DNA of 58,068 bases from Nonomuraea cypriaca (GCF_015645445.1 NZ_JADOGI010000045.1:1-58068), one strand, 5' to 3'; shown: positions 22,485-31,463, counted from the first letter of the stretch. Numbers and translations are program-made. Notes: generated by a model not told the origin, from the letters alone.

Positions 22485-24581
22485 CTAGAGACCGATCACG
22501 TGGCAGGTGGCGGTCATGGTCCTGGCCGGGTCGCTCTCCGAGGTGGCGGTGAGCTTCACCCTGGCCAGCCGGTCGCCGCCGGACCCGCGTACCGCGTTGA
22601 CGGTCACGAGCGCCTGCTTGCCGAACGCGACGGAGGCCAGCGCGTTCGGGACCTGGGCGGTCCAGCCCTTGCCCTGGACCTCGGCCTTGAGCCGGTAGAT
22701 GTCGGAGTTGAGGTAGGCGCTGACGTCCTCCGGGTGCGTGCCCTGCGCCGGGGCCGCCTTACCGGTGTTGAACAGCGGGAACTTGCAGGTGGACAGGCTC
22801 TTGCCGGTGGGGATGCCGGCACCGGGGAGCAGCTTGACGCCGCGCCGCTGCGGGCCCGCGCCGTCCAGGGAGCGGATCGCCACCGTGTAGGAGAGCTGGC
22901 CCTTGCGGTCGCGCTTCAGGTCGGTGACGTAGAAGTGCAGGCGGTTGGCCTCGTCGACGTACTCGTACTCGCTGCCGGAGTCGGTGCCGGCGTGGAAGAG
23001 GGCGTCGGAGAGCTGGCGGTAGTCGCCGAGCGTGATCGGCACCTCGGTCCCGTCGGGGAGCACGTAGTCGGTCATGCCGATGTCCTGCGGGTTGGCGTCG
23101 ATCACCCACTCGAACGGGGCACGGTCCTGGTTCTTGGTCTTGGCCAGCAGGACGCCCGCGTCGGGGGTGAAGGAGTCGGAGCCCATGCGGTCGACGACCT
23201 CGACCGTGTAGTTGTCGTACGAACCGCCGTCGCAGAGCGGGTCGGTGGTCTGGCACGTGCTCTTGTCGCCGGTGTCGAAGGAGACGTTGACGCCTGCCAG
23301 CTCGTTCTCGCCGGGCTGCACGGCGCGGGCGAGCACCTTGGCGGTGACCACGCCGGACTCGTCGAGCGCCTCGCGGGACAGGCGCAGGACGTTCTGCTCG
23401 TCGACCATGCCGAGGTCGATCTTGTTGCGGAGCATGTGCTGCGAGCCCATGGACGCGCCCGCGGTGGGCGGGATCAGCCAGCGCGAGTGCGGGCCGCCGG
23501 GGCCGTTGAAGCTGCCGCGGCTGAGCATCTCCCAGATGCCGGTGTACGCCCGTTTGACCGGCACGGCGTATGGGTTGTTGTAGTTGTCGGAGATGCCCAT
23601 GATGTGGCTCAGCTCGTGGGCGAAGGTCGCCATGCCGGAGCTCTCGGCCTGCACGGAGTCCACGCCGAAGCGGGCGTTGGGCCAGAAGTTGGAGCCGGCC
23701 TGCCAGGAGGTCCACTCGACGTAGCGGGTCCTGGACCAGTTGGGCAGGTTGGGGTCGGGCGGGCCCCACTCGTCGGGCACGTCCTCCTTGGTCGGGAACT
23801 TCATCATCCCGAACTCCTGCCAGGTGGCCGACTCGTCCTGGCCGGCGCTCAGGTAGAAGACGAAGTCGAACTGGTCGGCCACCTCCTGGCCGACGGAGGC
23901 GATCCAGGCGGCGTTGCCGTCGGCCCGCAGGTTCTTGTTGCAGGTGTCGCCCGCCGGGCAGGACTCCCGCTGGTACTCCATGGCGTACTCGTGGCTCTTG
24001 CCCGGCATCGTGTAAGGACCGAAGCCGGCCAGCTCCACGCCGATCCTGCCGCCTGAGTCCTCCATCCAGTACTCATGGATGGTGTGACCCTTGTTGAGGT
24101 CGTTCGGGGTGTTGAGGAAGTCCTGGTAGAACGTCGCCAACTGCTCACGCGGGATGTCGTGGGCCTCGGCGGACGGGTTGCCGTAGACCGTCGAGCCCTG
24201 CGGCTGCGACACCATGAACTGCTGGTTGGGGTAGTCGAGGAGGACGAGCGCGCCCTTGAAGGTGCGTGTCGAACCCTTGACCGCGGGGTCGCTCCAGTCG
24301 GTGCCTGGAGGCTTCTTGTAGTCCGCCCACGTCATGTGGTCGGGGTTCTCCCAGTTCTGCGGGTCGATGGGCTTGATGTCGCCCGCCGGCCTGGCGCGCA
24401 TCGTCTGGGCGTCGGCGGGAGCGTCAAGCTGCCAGGGCTGGGTCTGCGGCCAGTGGTTCTGCCGCCACGGGTGCTCAGGATCAGTGGGGGGTGCTGCGGA
24501 AGCGGGGGTCGCCATCAGGCTCACCGGGATCAGCACGATGGCCACCAGTAAACCCTTAAGCAGCTTCTTCGGGGCATTCAC
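22485..24581 (-). CDS. Secreted M6-like (immune inhibitor A) metalloprotease
   Basis: The 698-residue protein begins with a Sec signal peptide (NAPKKLLKGLLVAIVLIPVS, Ala-rich cleavage site near residue 29). The catalytic zinc site is HELSHIMG (HExxHxxG), preceded by SSGMATFA. Upstream, HEYWMEDSGGRIGVELAGFG is typical of the M6/immune-inhibitor-A family (metzincin-like). C-terminal beta-rich domains follow, and the last part, GKQALVTVNAVRGSGGDRLA, may aid substrate binding. It is probably an extracellular endoprotease. It is transcribed away from a PucR-type regulator and ends at a strong terminator. Confidence 0.9.
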   Translation of the reverse strand: MNAPKKLLKGLLVAIVLIPVSLMATPASAAPPTDPEHPWRQNHWPQTQPWQLDAPADAQTMRARPAGDIKPIDPQNWENPDHMTWADYKKPPGTDWSDPAVKGSTRTFKGALVLLDYPNQQFMVSQPQGSTVYGNPSAEAHDIPREQLATFYQDFLNTPNDLNKGHTIHEYWMEDSGGRIGVELAGFGPYTMPGKSHEYAMEYQRESCPAGDTCNKNLRADGNAAWIASVGQEVADQFDFVFYLSAGQDESATWQEFGMMKFPTKEDVPDEWGPPDPNLPNWSRTRYVEWTSWQAGSNFWPNARFGVDSVQAESSGMATFAHELSHIMGISDNYNNPYAVPVKRAYTGIWEMLSRGSFNGPGGPHSRWLIPPTAGASMGSQHMLRNKIDLGMVDEQNVLRLSREALDESGVVTAKVLARAVQPGENELAGVNVSFDTGDKSTCQTTDPLCDGGSYDNYTVEVVDRMGSDSFTPDAGVLLAKTKNQDRAPFEWVIDANPQDIGMTDYVLPDGTEVPITLGDYRQLSDALFHAGTDSGSEYEYVDEANRLHFYVTDLKRDRKGQLSYTVAIRSLDGAGPQRRGVKLLPGAGIPTGKSLSTCKFPLFNTGKAAPAQGTHPEDVSAYLNSDIYRLKAEVQGKGWTAQVPNALASVAFGKQALVTVNAVRGSGGDRLARVKLTATSESDPARTMTATCHVIGL

Positions 24582-24623
24582 GGATCGACGGTATAGACGT
24601 TATTGACGGAGATCACCGCGCAG

Positions 24624-24657
24624 TTGTAGGGAAGACTTGCAGCGACATGTCCTACAA
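24624..24657. promoter_or_regulatory. Inverted repeat in the protease-pucR divergent region
   Basis: TTGTAGG (24624-24630) and CCTACAA (24651-24657) are perfect inverted arms 20 bases apart, about 2.5 turns centre to centre. They lie between the divergent protease and PucR-type genes. The position suits an operator for the PucR protein, but no direct evidence links them. Confidence 0.35.
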
Positions 24658-24687
24658 ATGCTGAAACGTCCAGGTAAAGAGGTTGTT

Positions 24688-25845
24688 GTGGCGGATCTTC
24701 AGCGGACCGTCGACGAGCTCGCCGCCCGTCTCGACCGCCCCCTGCTGCTCGAGGACCGGGTGCAACGCGTCGTGGCCTACAGCGAGCAGAACGGCGCCAT
24801 GGACGACATCCGCCGCGACTCGATCCTGCGCAGGCACACCACGCCCGAGGTGCGCCAGTGGTTACGGGCGGCCGGCATCCACCGCGCCGCCGCCCCGCTG
24901 CGCACCCCGGGCGCGCCGCACCTGGGCCTGCTGCCGCGGGTCTGCGTCCCGGTACGACACGCCGACGGGCTGCTCGGCTTCCTGTGGTTCATCGACGCGG
25001 AGCCGGCCATGTCCGACGCGCAGGTGGCCGAGGCCGAGGCCGCCGCCCCCGCGCTCGCCCTGACGCTGTTCCACGAGAGCCTGGCCAGCGGGCTCGCCTC
25101 GCACCGGGAGCTGGAGGCGGTGACCGGACTGCTGCTCGGCGAGCGGGACGCGGCCAGGCAGCTCATCGAGGCGGGCGCGTTCCCGCAGGCGCAGCCGGTG
25201 ACCGTACAGGTGGCCAGGCCCCTGGCGCCGGAGCCCGACGAGGCGCTGAGGCTGGCGCTGGAGCAGGGGCTGCTGGCGCTGCGGCAGCGGCTGAGCGGGC
25301 ACCATCCGCTGCACCTGGTCCGCTACGACCACGCCGTGCTGCTCACGGCCGGGGCGCCGGTCTCCCCCGACGAGTTGCACGCGGCCATGCCGGTGCCTGT
25401 CGTGGTCGGCGTCGGGCGCAGCCGTCCCGAACTGGCGGCCGCGGCGGGGTCGTACCAGGAGGCGAGACACGCGGCCGAGGTGACCGCCCGCGTGCGGGGG
25501 CTCGGCCGGTCGGCCGAGTGGGCGCGGCTCGGCGTCTACCGGATGCTCACGCAGTTGCCCGACCAGCCGTTGCACCCGGGGCTCGAAGGGCTGCTGGGCG
25601 ACGCGCAGTATCTGCCGCTGCTGGAGACGCTGGAGACGTACCTGGACCTGGCGGGCAGCGTGGTCGCCACCTCGCGGGTCCTGCGGCTGCACCGCACGTC
25701 GCTGTACTACCGGTTGCAGCGGGTGGAGGAGCTCGCGCGTACGGACCTCAAGGACGGCGGGGAGCGGCTCGCCCTGCACCTCAGCCTCAAACTCGCCCGG
25801 CTCTCCGGACGCTACCTACCACGAGATTCACATGGTTCGTCCTGA
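24688..25845 (+). CDS. PucR family transcriptional regulator
   Basis: The 385-residue protein ends with the PucR C-terminal helix-turn-helix (HTH_30): YLDLAGSVVATSRVLRLHRT, then SLYYRLQRVEELARTDL. The N-terminal half (LLEDRVQRVVAYSEQNG, then VCVPVRHADGLLGFLWFIDA) looks like a GAF-type sensory domain, and the middle resembles the GGDEF-like segment of CdaR/PucR proteins. Family members usually activate catabolic genes in response to a metabolite. GTG 24688 is preferred over the upstream ATG at 24637 because AAAGAGG lies 5 bases before it. It is divergent from the metalloprotease gene, a plausible target. Confidence 0.88.
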   Translation: MADLQRTVDELAARLDRPLLLEDRVQRVVAYSEQNGAMDDIRRDSILRRHTTPEVRQWLRAAGIHRAAAPLRTPGAPHLGLLPRVCVPVRHADGLLGFLWFIDAEPAMSDAQVAEAEAAAPALALTLFHESLASGLASHRELEAVTGLLLGERDAARQLIEAGAFPQAQPVTVQVARPLAPEPDEALRLALEQGLLALRQRLSGHHPLHLVRYDHAVLLTAGAPVSPDELHAAMPVPVVVGVGRSRPELAAAAGSYQEARHAAEVTARVRGLGRSAEWARLGVYRMLTQLPDQPLHPGLEGLLGDAQYLPLLETLETYLDLAGSVVATSRVLRLHRTSLYYRLQRVEELARTDLKDGGERLALHLSLKLARLSGRYLPRDSHGSS

Positions 25846-25907
25846 TTGCGCCATTGTCCCAAGCTCACGTTTAATGCCCTGAAGGGGAGATCCGACGGGA
25901 GTTGTGA

Positions 25908-26942
25908 ATGCCGTCTGCGAAGCGTGCCGGAGCGACTATGGGCAGGCGCGCGCTCGCGCCGGTCATCGTCCATTCCGCGCCGCTCGTGTTACCGGTGTGC
26001 GCCGAGCCCGTACGCGACGGAGCCGTGGCGATCAGAGGCGATCGTGTGCTGCGCGTGGGCGCGCGGGCCGAGGTGCTGTCGCGCCTTCCCGTCGCGCGCG
26101 AGCACAGGTGGGCGGGGATGATCGTGGCGGGGCTGGTGGACGCCCGTTCCACCGTCCACTCGACGGCTCCAGGGGTGACCGCGCGGGCCAGCGTGGTCGC
26201 CGACCTGACGGACCCCGCCGGGGCACCCGGGATCACCTACGTCGAGGTGACCAGCGCCGGCGAGGAGGAGTGGGAGGAACGCGAGCGGGACGCGGTCATC
26301 ACCGCCATCCGCGAGGTCGACCGGCCGTGCGCGGTGGGGATCGCGGCGCGTACGCGGCATCCGCAGGTCCTGGAGGACGTGGCGGTGCTGGCCAGGACGT
26401 TCGGGCTGCGACTGCTGGTCGATCTGGACCGGCATTCGCCGGCCGCGCTGGACGAGGCGAGGGTGCTCGGTCCCCTGTGCCATGTGGCCTGCGCCCGGCC
26501 GCTTGACCCGGGCGAGCGCAAGCTGCTCAGGTTGCGTGACACCGTGGTGGCCGTCTGCCCGGCGGAGCCGTCGCTCGCGCCGGACGCGCTGACGTTGCTC
26601 GACGAGGGCAACGCCGTCGCCTTCGGCACGGGGCCGCCTGGGCCGCCGGCCCTCCGCGTCGGTCCGCTGGACGTGGCGGCGGCCATCAGGCGGCACGCGC
26701 GGGAGTTCGGGCTGCGTACCAGGGGGCTGGACCGCAGGCTGGTCGAGGCGGCCACGCTGGGCGGGGCCCGCGCGCTGGGGATGGACCGGGGGCAGGGCAG
26801 GATCGGGTCACTGGCGCCCGGCGCCCGCGCCGACTTCGCGGTCTTCGACGCGCGCGGCCGTTACCCGTACGCGGCGCTGCTCGCCCAGCCGCCGTGCCTC
26901 GGCACGGTCGTCGGGGGCGACCTCGTCACCGTCACGCCCTGA
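25908..26942 (+). CDS. Degenerate amidohydrolase-fold protein
   Basis: The 344-residue product has the outer beta-sandwich and barrel start of metal-dependent amidohydrolases (DGAVAIRGDRVLRVGARAEV, then MIVAGLVDARSTVH). It also has the characteristic C-terminus LVEAATLGGARALGMDRGQGRIGSLAPGARADFAVFD. The first metal motif, normally DxHxH, reads DARSTVH, and I see no later conserved His/Asp pair with normal spacing; the protein is about 100 residues short in the barrel. Catalysis of the usual hydrolysis is therefore doubtful. The ATG at 25908 follows GGGAG. Its last codons and stop are repeated four times downstream. Confidence 0.78.
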   Translation: MPSAKRAGATMGRRALAPVIVHSAPLVLPVCAEPVRDGAVAIRGDRVLRVGARAEVLSRLPVAREHRWAGMIVAGLVDARSTVHSTAPGVTARASVVADLTDPAGAPGITYVEVTSAGEEEWEERERDAVITAIREVDRPCAVGIAARTRHPQVLEDVAVLARTFGLRLLVDLDRHSPAALDEARVLGPLCHVACARPLDPGERKLLRLRDTVVAVCPAEPSLAPDALTLLDEGNAVAFGTGPPGPPALRVGPLDVAAAIRRHAREFGLRTRGLDRRLVEAATLGGARALGMDRGQGRIGSLAPGARADFAVFDARGRYPYAALLAQPPCLGTVVGGDLVTVTP

Positions 26943-27065
26943 CCGGGGCCGCTCACGCCGTGCCTGTTCTCCGGCACCGTCACGCCCTGACCGGGGCCCC
27001 TCACGGGCCACCGTCACGACCTGAGCGGCCACCTCACGGGCCACCGTCACGTCCTGGCCAGGGCC
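26927..27065. repeat. Tandem copies of a gene 3' end between convergent stops
   Basis: The core CACCGTCACGCCCTGACC occurs at 26927, where it is the end of the amidohydrolase gene including its TGA. It recurs exactly, within an identical 24-mer, at 26975, with diverged copies at 27009 (CACCGTCACGACCTGAGC) and 27042 (CACCGTCACGTCCTGGCC). CTCACGGGC elements occur between some copies. The array fills the whole gap up to the marR stop at 27066. Confidence 0.88.
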
Positions 27066-27485
27066 TCACCTGAAGTGGCTCTCGACCGCGTTCAGCAGGT
27101 CTCTGAGCTGCTCGCGCCGGCCTTCGGGCAGGACCGCGAACAGTTCCTCGCCCGCCTGCCTGCGCGCGTCGCGGGCCCGCTCGGCGAGGGCGCGCCCGGC
27201 CGGGGTGATCACCACCAGGGTGGAGCGGCGGCTGGCAGGATCGGGCTCCCTGCGCGCCAGCCCCGCCTCCTCCAGGGCGTCCACCACGGGCGTGAGCGAG
27301 CGCGGCACGATGCGCAGCTCATCGGCGAGTTGCACCATCCGCAGTGGCCGCTCGGTGTCGGCGAGCGCGCGCAACGCCCGCGCCTGACCGGGGTTCAGCC
27401 CGAGCGGGACGAGCCGACGCACATATCCATGCCGCAGCCGGCGGCTGACCAGGTGCAAGAGCTCAGCGAGCTCCTTTTCTGCCAT
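27066..27485 (-). CDS. MarR family transcriptional regulator
   Basis: The 139-residue protein has the MarR winged helix: LGLNPGQARALRALADTERP, then LRMVQLADELRIVPRSLTPV and VDALEEAGLARREPDPASRR, with the wing ending STLVVITPAGRAL. It is divergent from an ABC exporter 71 bp away, the usual arrangement for a repressor of a drug exporter. The intergenic region contains two TTAGCC direct repeats (about 27497 and 27515), but I see no clear long palindrome. Confidence 0.92.
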   Translation of the reverse strand: MAEKELAELLHLVSRRLRHGYVRRLVPLGLNPGQARALRALADTERPLRMVQLADELRIVPRSLTPVVDALEEAGLARREPDPASRRSTLVVITPAGRALAERARDARRQAGEELFAVLPEGRREQLRDLLNAVESHFR

Positions 27486-27556
27486 GTTGGTAAGTTTAGC
27501 CGGAACAAATATGAGTTAGCCTCTGTTTGGGTGGTACGTCTGGAAGGAGACGCCCC

Positions 27557-29290
27557 TTGGAGGAGGAACCACGCGCGCCGCTGCGGCGCATCATCAAACT
27601 GTTCCGTCCCCACCGCGGCCGCCTCGCCGTCGTGGGCTCGCTCATCCTGCTCTCGTCGCTGGTGGGCCTGGCCTCGCCGTTCCTGCTGCGCGAGGTGCTC
27701 GACGTGGCGATCCCGGCCAGGGACGCCGGGCTGCTGACGCTGCTGGCGCTCGGCATGATCGTGGTGGCGGTCACGACCAGCGTGTTCGACGTCCTGCAGA
27801 CCCTCGTCTCCACCACGGTGGGCCAGCGGGTGATGCACGACCTGCGCGTGTCGGTCTACGGCCATCTGCAGCGCATGTCCCTGGCGTTCTTCACCCGTAC
27901 GAAGACCGGCGAGGTGCAGTCGCGCATCGCCAACGACATCGGCGGCATGCAGGCGGTGGTCACCTCGACCGCCGCCTCCCTCATCTCGAACCTCACCACC
28001 GTGATCGCCACCATCGTGGCCATGGCCGCGCTCGACTGGCGGCTGACGGCGATCTCGCTCGTGCTGCTGCCGGTGTTCGTGTGGATCAGCCGTAAGGTCG
28101 GCGCGGAGCGCAAGCGCATCACCGCCGAGCGGCAGCGCAAGCTGGCGACCATCGCGTCCATGGTCCAGGAGTCGCTGTCGATCAGCGGCATCCTCCTCGG
28201 CCGCACGATGGGCCGCTCGGCCCAGCTCACCGAGCGCTTCGACCGGGCCTCCGACGAGCTGGCCGACCTCGGCGTGCGTACGAGCATGGCCGGGCGGTGG
28301 CGGCAGGCGTCGATCCAGCTCGTCATGGCGGCGATGCCCGCGTGCGTCTACTGGGCCGCCGGGCACACCGGCGCCATCTCCGTCGGGACGCTGGTGGCGT
28401 TCACGACGTTGCAGACCAGCCTGTTCAGGCCGACGGTCTCGCTGCTGCGGCTGGGCGTCGAGGTGCAGACCTCGCTCGCGCTGTTCGGGCGCATCTTCGA
28501 GTACCTGGACCTGCCGGTGGACATCGGTCCCGGCACGCGGCGGCTGGAGGACGTACGCGGTGAGGTCCGCTTCGAGGACGTCGACTTCGCGTACGGCGAC
28601 ACGCCCACGCTCACCGGAGTCGACATCACCGTGCCCGCGGGCACCAGCCTGGCCATCGTGGGCGAGACGGGCTCGGGCAAGACCACGCTCAGCTACCTGC
28701 TGCCCAGGCTCTACGACGTCTCGGGCGGGCGGGTGACGATCGACGGGGTGGACGTGCGGGAGCTGACGTTCGAGACGCTGAGCGACGCGGTGGGCGTGGT
28801 GTCGCAGGAGACGTACCTGTTCCACGCCACGATCGCGGACAACCTGCGCTTCGCCCGGCCGTCGGCGACGGACGAGGAGCTGGAGGAGGCGGCGCGGGCC
28901 GCGCGCATCCACGACCACATCGCCACGCTGCCCGACGGCTACGAGACGCTCGTGGGCGAGCGCGGCTACCGGTTCTCCGGCGGGGAGAAGCAACGCCTGG
29001 CCATCGCCCGTACGCTGCTGCGCGACCCTCCCGTGCTGGTGCTCGACGAGGCCACGAGCGCGCTGGACACGCAGACCGAGCGGGCCGTGCAGGAGGCGCT
29101 GGACGGGCTGGCGCGGGGGCGTACGACGATCACGATCGCGCACCGGCTGTCCACGATCCGCGACGCGGACCAGATCGTCGTGCTGGACGACGGGAAGATC
29201 GTCGAGCGCGGCACCCACGACGAGCTGATCGCCCGCGCGGGCCACTACGCGGCGCTCGTGAGCCGCGACCAGCCACTGGAGCTCGTCTGA
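27557..29290 (+). CDS. ABC exporter, fused TM and ATPase domains (MsbA/LmrA type half-transporter)
   Basis: The 577-residue half-transporter has six transmembrane helices (about 1-310) and a C-terminal ATPase with Walker A GETGSGKTT, Q-loop VVSQETYLFHA, signature FSGGEKQRLAIAR, Walker B VLVLDEATSALD and the H-switch TIAHRLST. It would act as a homodimer or with a partner to export drugs or lipids. TTG 27557 is chosen because GGAAGGAGA lies 8 bases upstream; an earlier TTG at 27527 lacks such a site. The divergent MarR gene probably regulates it. Confidence 0.93.
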   Translation: MEEEPRAPLRRIIKLFRPHRGRLAVVGSLILLSSLVGLASPFLLREVLDVAIPARDAGLLTLLALGMIVVAVTTSVFDVLQTLVSTTVGQRVMHDLRVSVYGHLQRMSLAFFTRTKTGEVQSRIANDIGGMQAVVTSTAASLISNLTTVIATIVAMAALDWRLTAISLVLLPVFVWISRKVGAERKRITAERQRKLATIASMVQESLSISGILLGRTMGRSAQLTERFDRASDELADLGVRTSMAGRWRQASIQLVMAAMPACVYWAAGHTGAISVGTLVAFTTLQTSLFRPTVSLLRLGVEVQTSLALFGRIFEYLDLPVDIGPGTRRLEDVRGEVRFEDVDFAYGDTPTLTGVDITVPAGTSLAIVGETGSGKTTLSYLLPRLYDVSGGRVTIDGVDVRELTFETLSDAVGVVSQETYLFHATIADNLRFARPSATDEELEEAARAARIHDHIATLPDGYETLVGERGYRFSGGEKQRLAIARTLLRDPPVLVLDEATSALDTQTERAVQEALDGLARGRTTITIAHRLSTIRDADQIVVLDDGKIVERGTHDELIARAGHYAALVSRDQPLELV

Positions 29291-29307
29291 TCGGTGTCCT
29301 GCCTCAC

Positions 29308-29326
29308 ATTCCGGTCAGACCGGAAT
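29308..29326. terminator. Stem-loop after the ABC exporter
   Basis: ATTCCGGT and ACCGGAAT are perfect 8-base arms around CAG, 17 bases after the exporter stop. A second inverted pair, GTGTTGG (29344-29350) and CCAACAC (29367-29373), follows before the MFS remnant. The first is probably a terminator; the second may be a regulatory stem or operator. Confidence 0.55.
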
Positions 29327-29390
29327 CGGACTCCCAAGGGAGGGTGTTGGCAACCCCGGTGAATCCCCAACACTAGGACAAGGTTTGTCT

Positions 29391-30082
29391 TTGAGTTCCG
29401 CGACGTTCCGCGCGTTGCGTCATCACAACTACCGGCTGTGGGCCGGAGCGGACATCGTCTCCGTGACCGGGACCTGGATGCAGGTGCTGGGCGTCAACTG
29501 GCTCATCCTCACGATCACGGGGTCGGCGACCAGCGTCGGGCTGAGCCTCGTCATGCAGGCGCTGCCCACGCTGCTGCTGGGCATGTGGGGCGGGGCGCTG
29601 GCGGACCGGCTGCCGAGCCGGCCGCTCGTGATCGCCGCGCAGGTCGCGCAGGCGGGGCTGGCCGGCGTACTCGCGATGATCGCGTTGACGGGCGTCGAGT
29701 CGGTGCTGCCGATCTACGGGGTGGCGCTGGCCGGGGGCGTGGTGACCGCGCTGGGCGGACCGGCGCTCGGGCGGTTCGGCGCCGAGGTGGTGCCGCCCGC
29801 CGACCTGCCCAACGCGATGGCGCTCGGCTCCATCCTGAGCTCCGCCGGCCGCATCCTGGGCATGAGCCTGGCGGGCGCGCTGCTGCCGTTCACCGGGAAC
29901 GGCGGGCTGTTCGTGATCAACGCGGCCAGCTTCTTCGTCGTGATCGCGGCGGTGGTGGCCATGCGGCGCGAGGAGTTCCACCGGCTCGCCGCAGCCGAGC
30001 GGCGGCCCGGCGCCGTACTCGCGGGCCTGCGGTACGTCCTGCGCACCCCGTGGCTGCTCGTCGTCCTGGCGCTGTGGTTCAC
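29391..30082 (+). pseudogene. MFS transporter, N-terminal half only
   Basis: The frame encodes FRALRHHNYRLWAGADIVSV followed by helices 1-6 of an MFS_3/enterobactin-exporter-like transporter, with the loop-2/3 motif GGALADRLPSRP. Homology ends near 30080 at LVVLALWF. The reading frame then runs to 30497 as Arg/Ser-rich nonsense that overlaps an out-of-frame hemerythrin-like segment. A full member has about 400-420 residues and 12 helices, so the second half is gone. A TTG at 29391 follows AAGG by 7 bases; TTG 29385 is an alternative. Deletion has joined two genes at about 30080. Confidence 0.85.
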
Positions 30083-30457
30083 GCCCACCACAGCGTCGAG
30101 GAGCACAAGGAGGCCGAGGTCCTGCTGGACGCGCTCGTACGCGCGAAGCCGGGCTCGGCGGAGTTCCGTACGACGCTGGAGCAGCTCGTCGCGTCCGTCA
30201 GCCACCACATCGAGGAGGAGGAGAGCACCATCCTGCCCGCCCTGGCGAAGTCGGCGGGCAAGAAGGGGCTCCAGGAGCTCGGCCAGGCGTTCAAGCAGCG
30301 CAGGGCCGAGGAGCTCAAGGCGCTCGGCCCACCCGGCGGCTCCCACGACGGACCCAGCAAGGCCGAGCTGTACGAGCGGGCGCAACGGGCCGACATCCCC
30401 GGGCGGTCGCACATGGGCAAGGAAGAGTTGGCCGACGCCCTCCGACACACCAAGTGA
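30083..30457 (+). pseudogene. Hemerythrin HHE-domain protein, C-terminal part
   Basis: From 30083, in a frame different from the MFS segment, the sequence reads HHSVEEHKEAEVLLDALVRA and then SVSHHIEEEESTILPALAKS. These are helices three and four of a hemerythrin-like HHE cation-binding domain with its H-x-x-x-E iron ligands. A C-terminal tail follows with SKAELYERAQRADIPGRSHM and GKEELADALR, common in actinobacterial HHE proteins. The first roughly 80 residues (helices one and two) and the start codon are missing. It directly abuts the truncated MFS gene and is probably not translated. Confidence 0.85.
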
Positions 30458-30493
30458 GAGGATTTCGGGCCGCTGGGTGGGTAGGGGGCGGTT

Positions 30494-30817
30494 ATGACCG
30501 AAAAACCTCCGGACCGACACGGCATGAGCGACGAGCAGGGGATCGAGGTCGAGGAGTGGACCGACGATCTCGGCCTCAGTCATGAGGTCGCCGAGGACGA
30601 TCCTCAGCACCGGGACACGCTCGACGAACGCCTGCGGCGGGAGGCCCGGGACCGGCTCCACGAACCCCGCCCCAAGCACCGGCTGACGCAGCCGGACGAG
30701 GGGCTGGAGCCCGACACCGACGACGAGGAGATCGGGGAGTACTGGGGCGAGGACGTGGAGGACATGTCCGCCGAGGAACGGGCCATCCGCATCGATCCCG
30801 ATGAGACCCTCAGGTGA
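30494..30817 (+). CDS. DUF5709-like small acidic protein
   Basis: The 107-residue, highly acidic protein shows the order seen in actinobacterial DUF5709 proteins: an EEWTDD segment, TLDERLRREARD, RLTQPDEGLEPDTDDEEIGE, and MSAEERAIRI near the end. It lacks hydrophobic segments and is probably disordered and cytosolic; its function is unknown. The ATG at 30494 follows TAGGGGGCGG. It overlaps the 3' end of the minus-strand HAD gene by 8 bases, tail to tail. Confidence 0.72.
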   Translation: MTEKPPDRHGMSDEQGIEVEEWTDDLGLSHEVAEDDPQHRDTLDERLRREARDRLHEPRPKHRLTQPDEGLEPDTDDEEIGEYWGEDVEDMSAEERAIRIDPDETLR

Positions 30818-31463
30818 GCCCTCGCAGCGCCGGCAGGATCGCGTGCAGGTCGTCGGCGATCACGTCGGCGTCCGCCGCCCGCGGGCGCTCGGCGTGCAGG
30901 TAGCCCCACGGGCCGCGGCGCAGCAACGCCGTGCGCATGCCCGCCGCGGCCGCGGGGAGCACGTCGTTGTCCAGCCGGTCGCCCACGTACAGGATCTCGG
31001 CCGGCTCCCGGCCGGCCACCGCGGCGACCTTGGCGAAGAACTCCGGGTCGGGCTTGGCCACGCCCCACCCCTCCGAGGTGTGCACGGAGTCCGCGGGCAG
31101 GTCCATCGCGACCAGCGCGTCGTACGCCCGCCGCGGCTGGTTGCCCGCGATGATCACCTGGTATCCCGCCGCGCGGATGGCGGCCAGGGCGTCGCGCACG
31201 TCGGGGTAGAGGTCGCCGGCGTCGAACTCGTTGCGCGGGCCGTGGGGGTCGTCGCGTTCCCAGGCGGCCACCTCGGCGCCCAGGTCGAAACCTGGTCGTA
31301 CGAGCCGGAAGGCGTCGCTGTGCGACCGGTCCAGCGCGGCCATCCCCCCGAGCGCGCCCATCAGCACGAAGCTGCTCACTCCGAGCCGCTCGGCCCAGCG
31401 CGACCAGATCCGCGTCTCGTCGATGAGCGTCTCACCGACGTCGAACACCACGGCCTTGATCAT
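30810..31463 (-). CDS. HAD superfamily hydrolase
   Basis: The 217-residue protein starts IKAVVFDVGETLIDETRIW, where motif I is DVGET (nucleophile Asp). Motif II lies in YQVIIAGNQPRRA, motif III Lys in GVAKPDPEFFAKV, and motif IV in ILYVGDRLDNDVLPAAAAGM, so the active site is complete. The cap is small and helical (subfamily I, like phosphoglycolate phosphatase or haloacid dehalogenase). The substrate is unknown. ATG 31463 follows AGCAGGGGG. It is divergent from the catalase gene, 85 bp away. Confidence 0.92.
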   Translation of the reverse strand: MIKAVVFDVGETLIDETRIWSRWAERLGVSSFVLMGALGGMAALDRSHSDAFRLVRPGFDLGAEVAAWERDDPHGPRNEFDAGDLYPDVRDALAAIRAAGYQVIIAGNQPRRAYDALVAMDLPADSVHTSEGWGVAKPDPEFFAKVAAVAGREPAEILYVGDRLDNDVLPAAAAGMRTALLRRGPWGYLHAERPRAADADVIADDLHAILPALRGLT

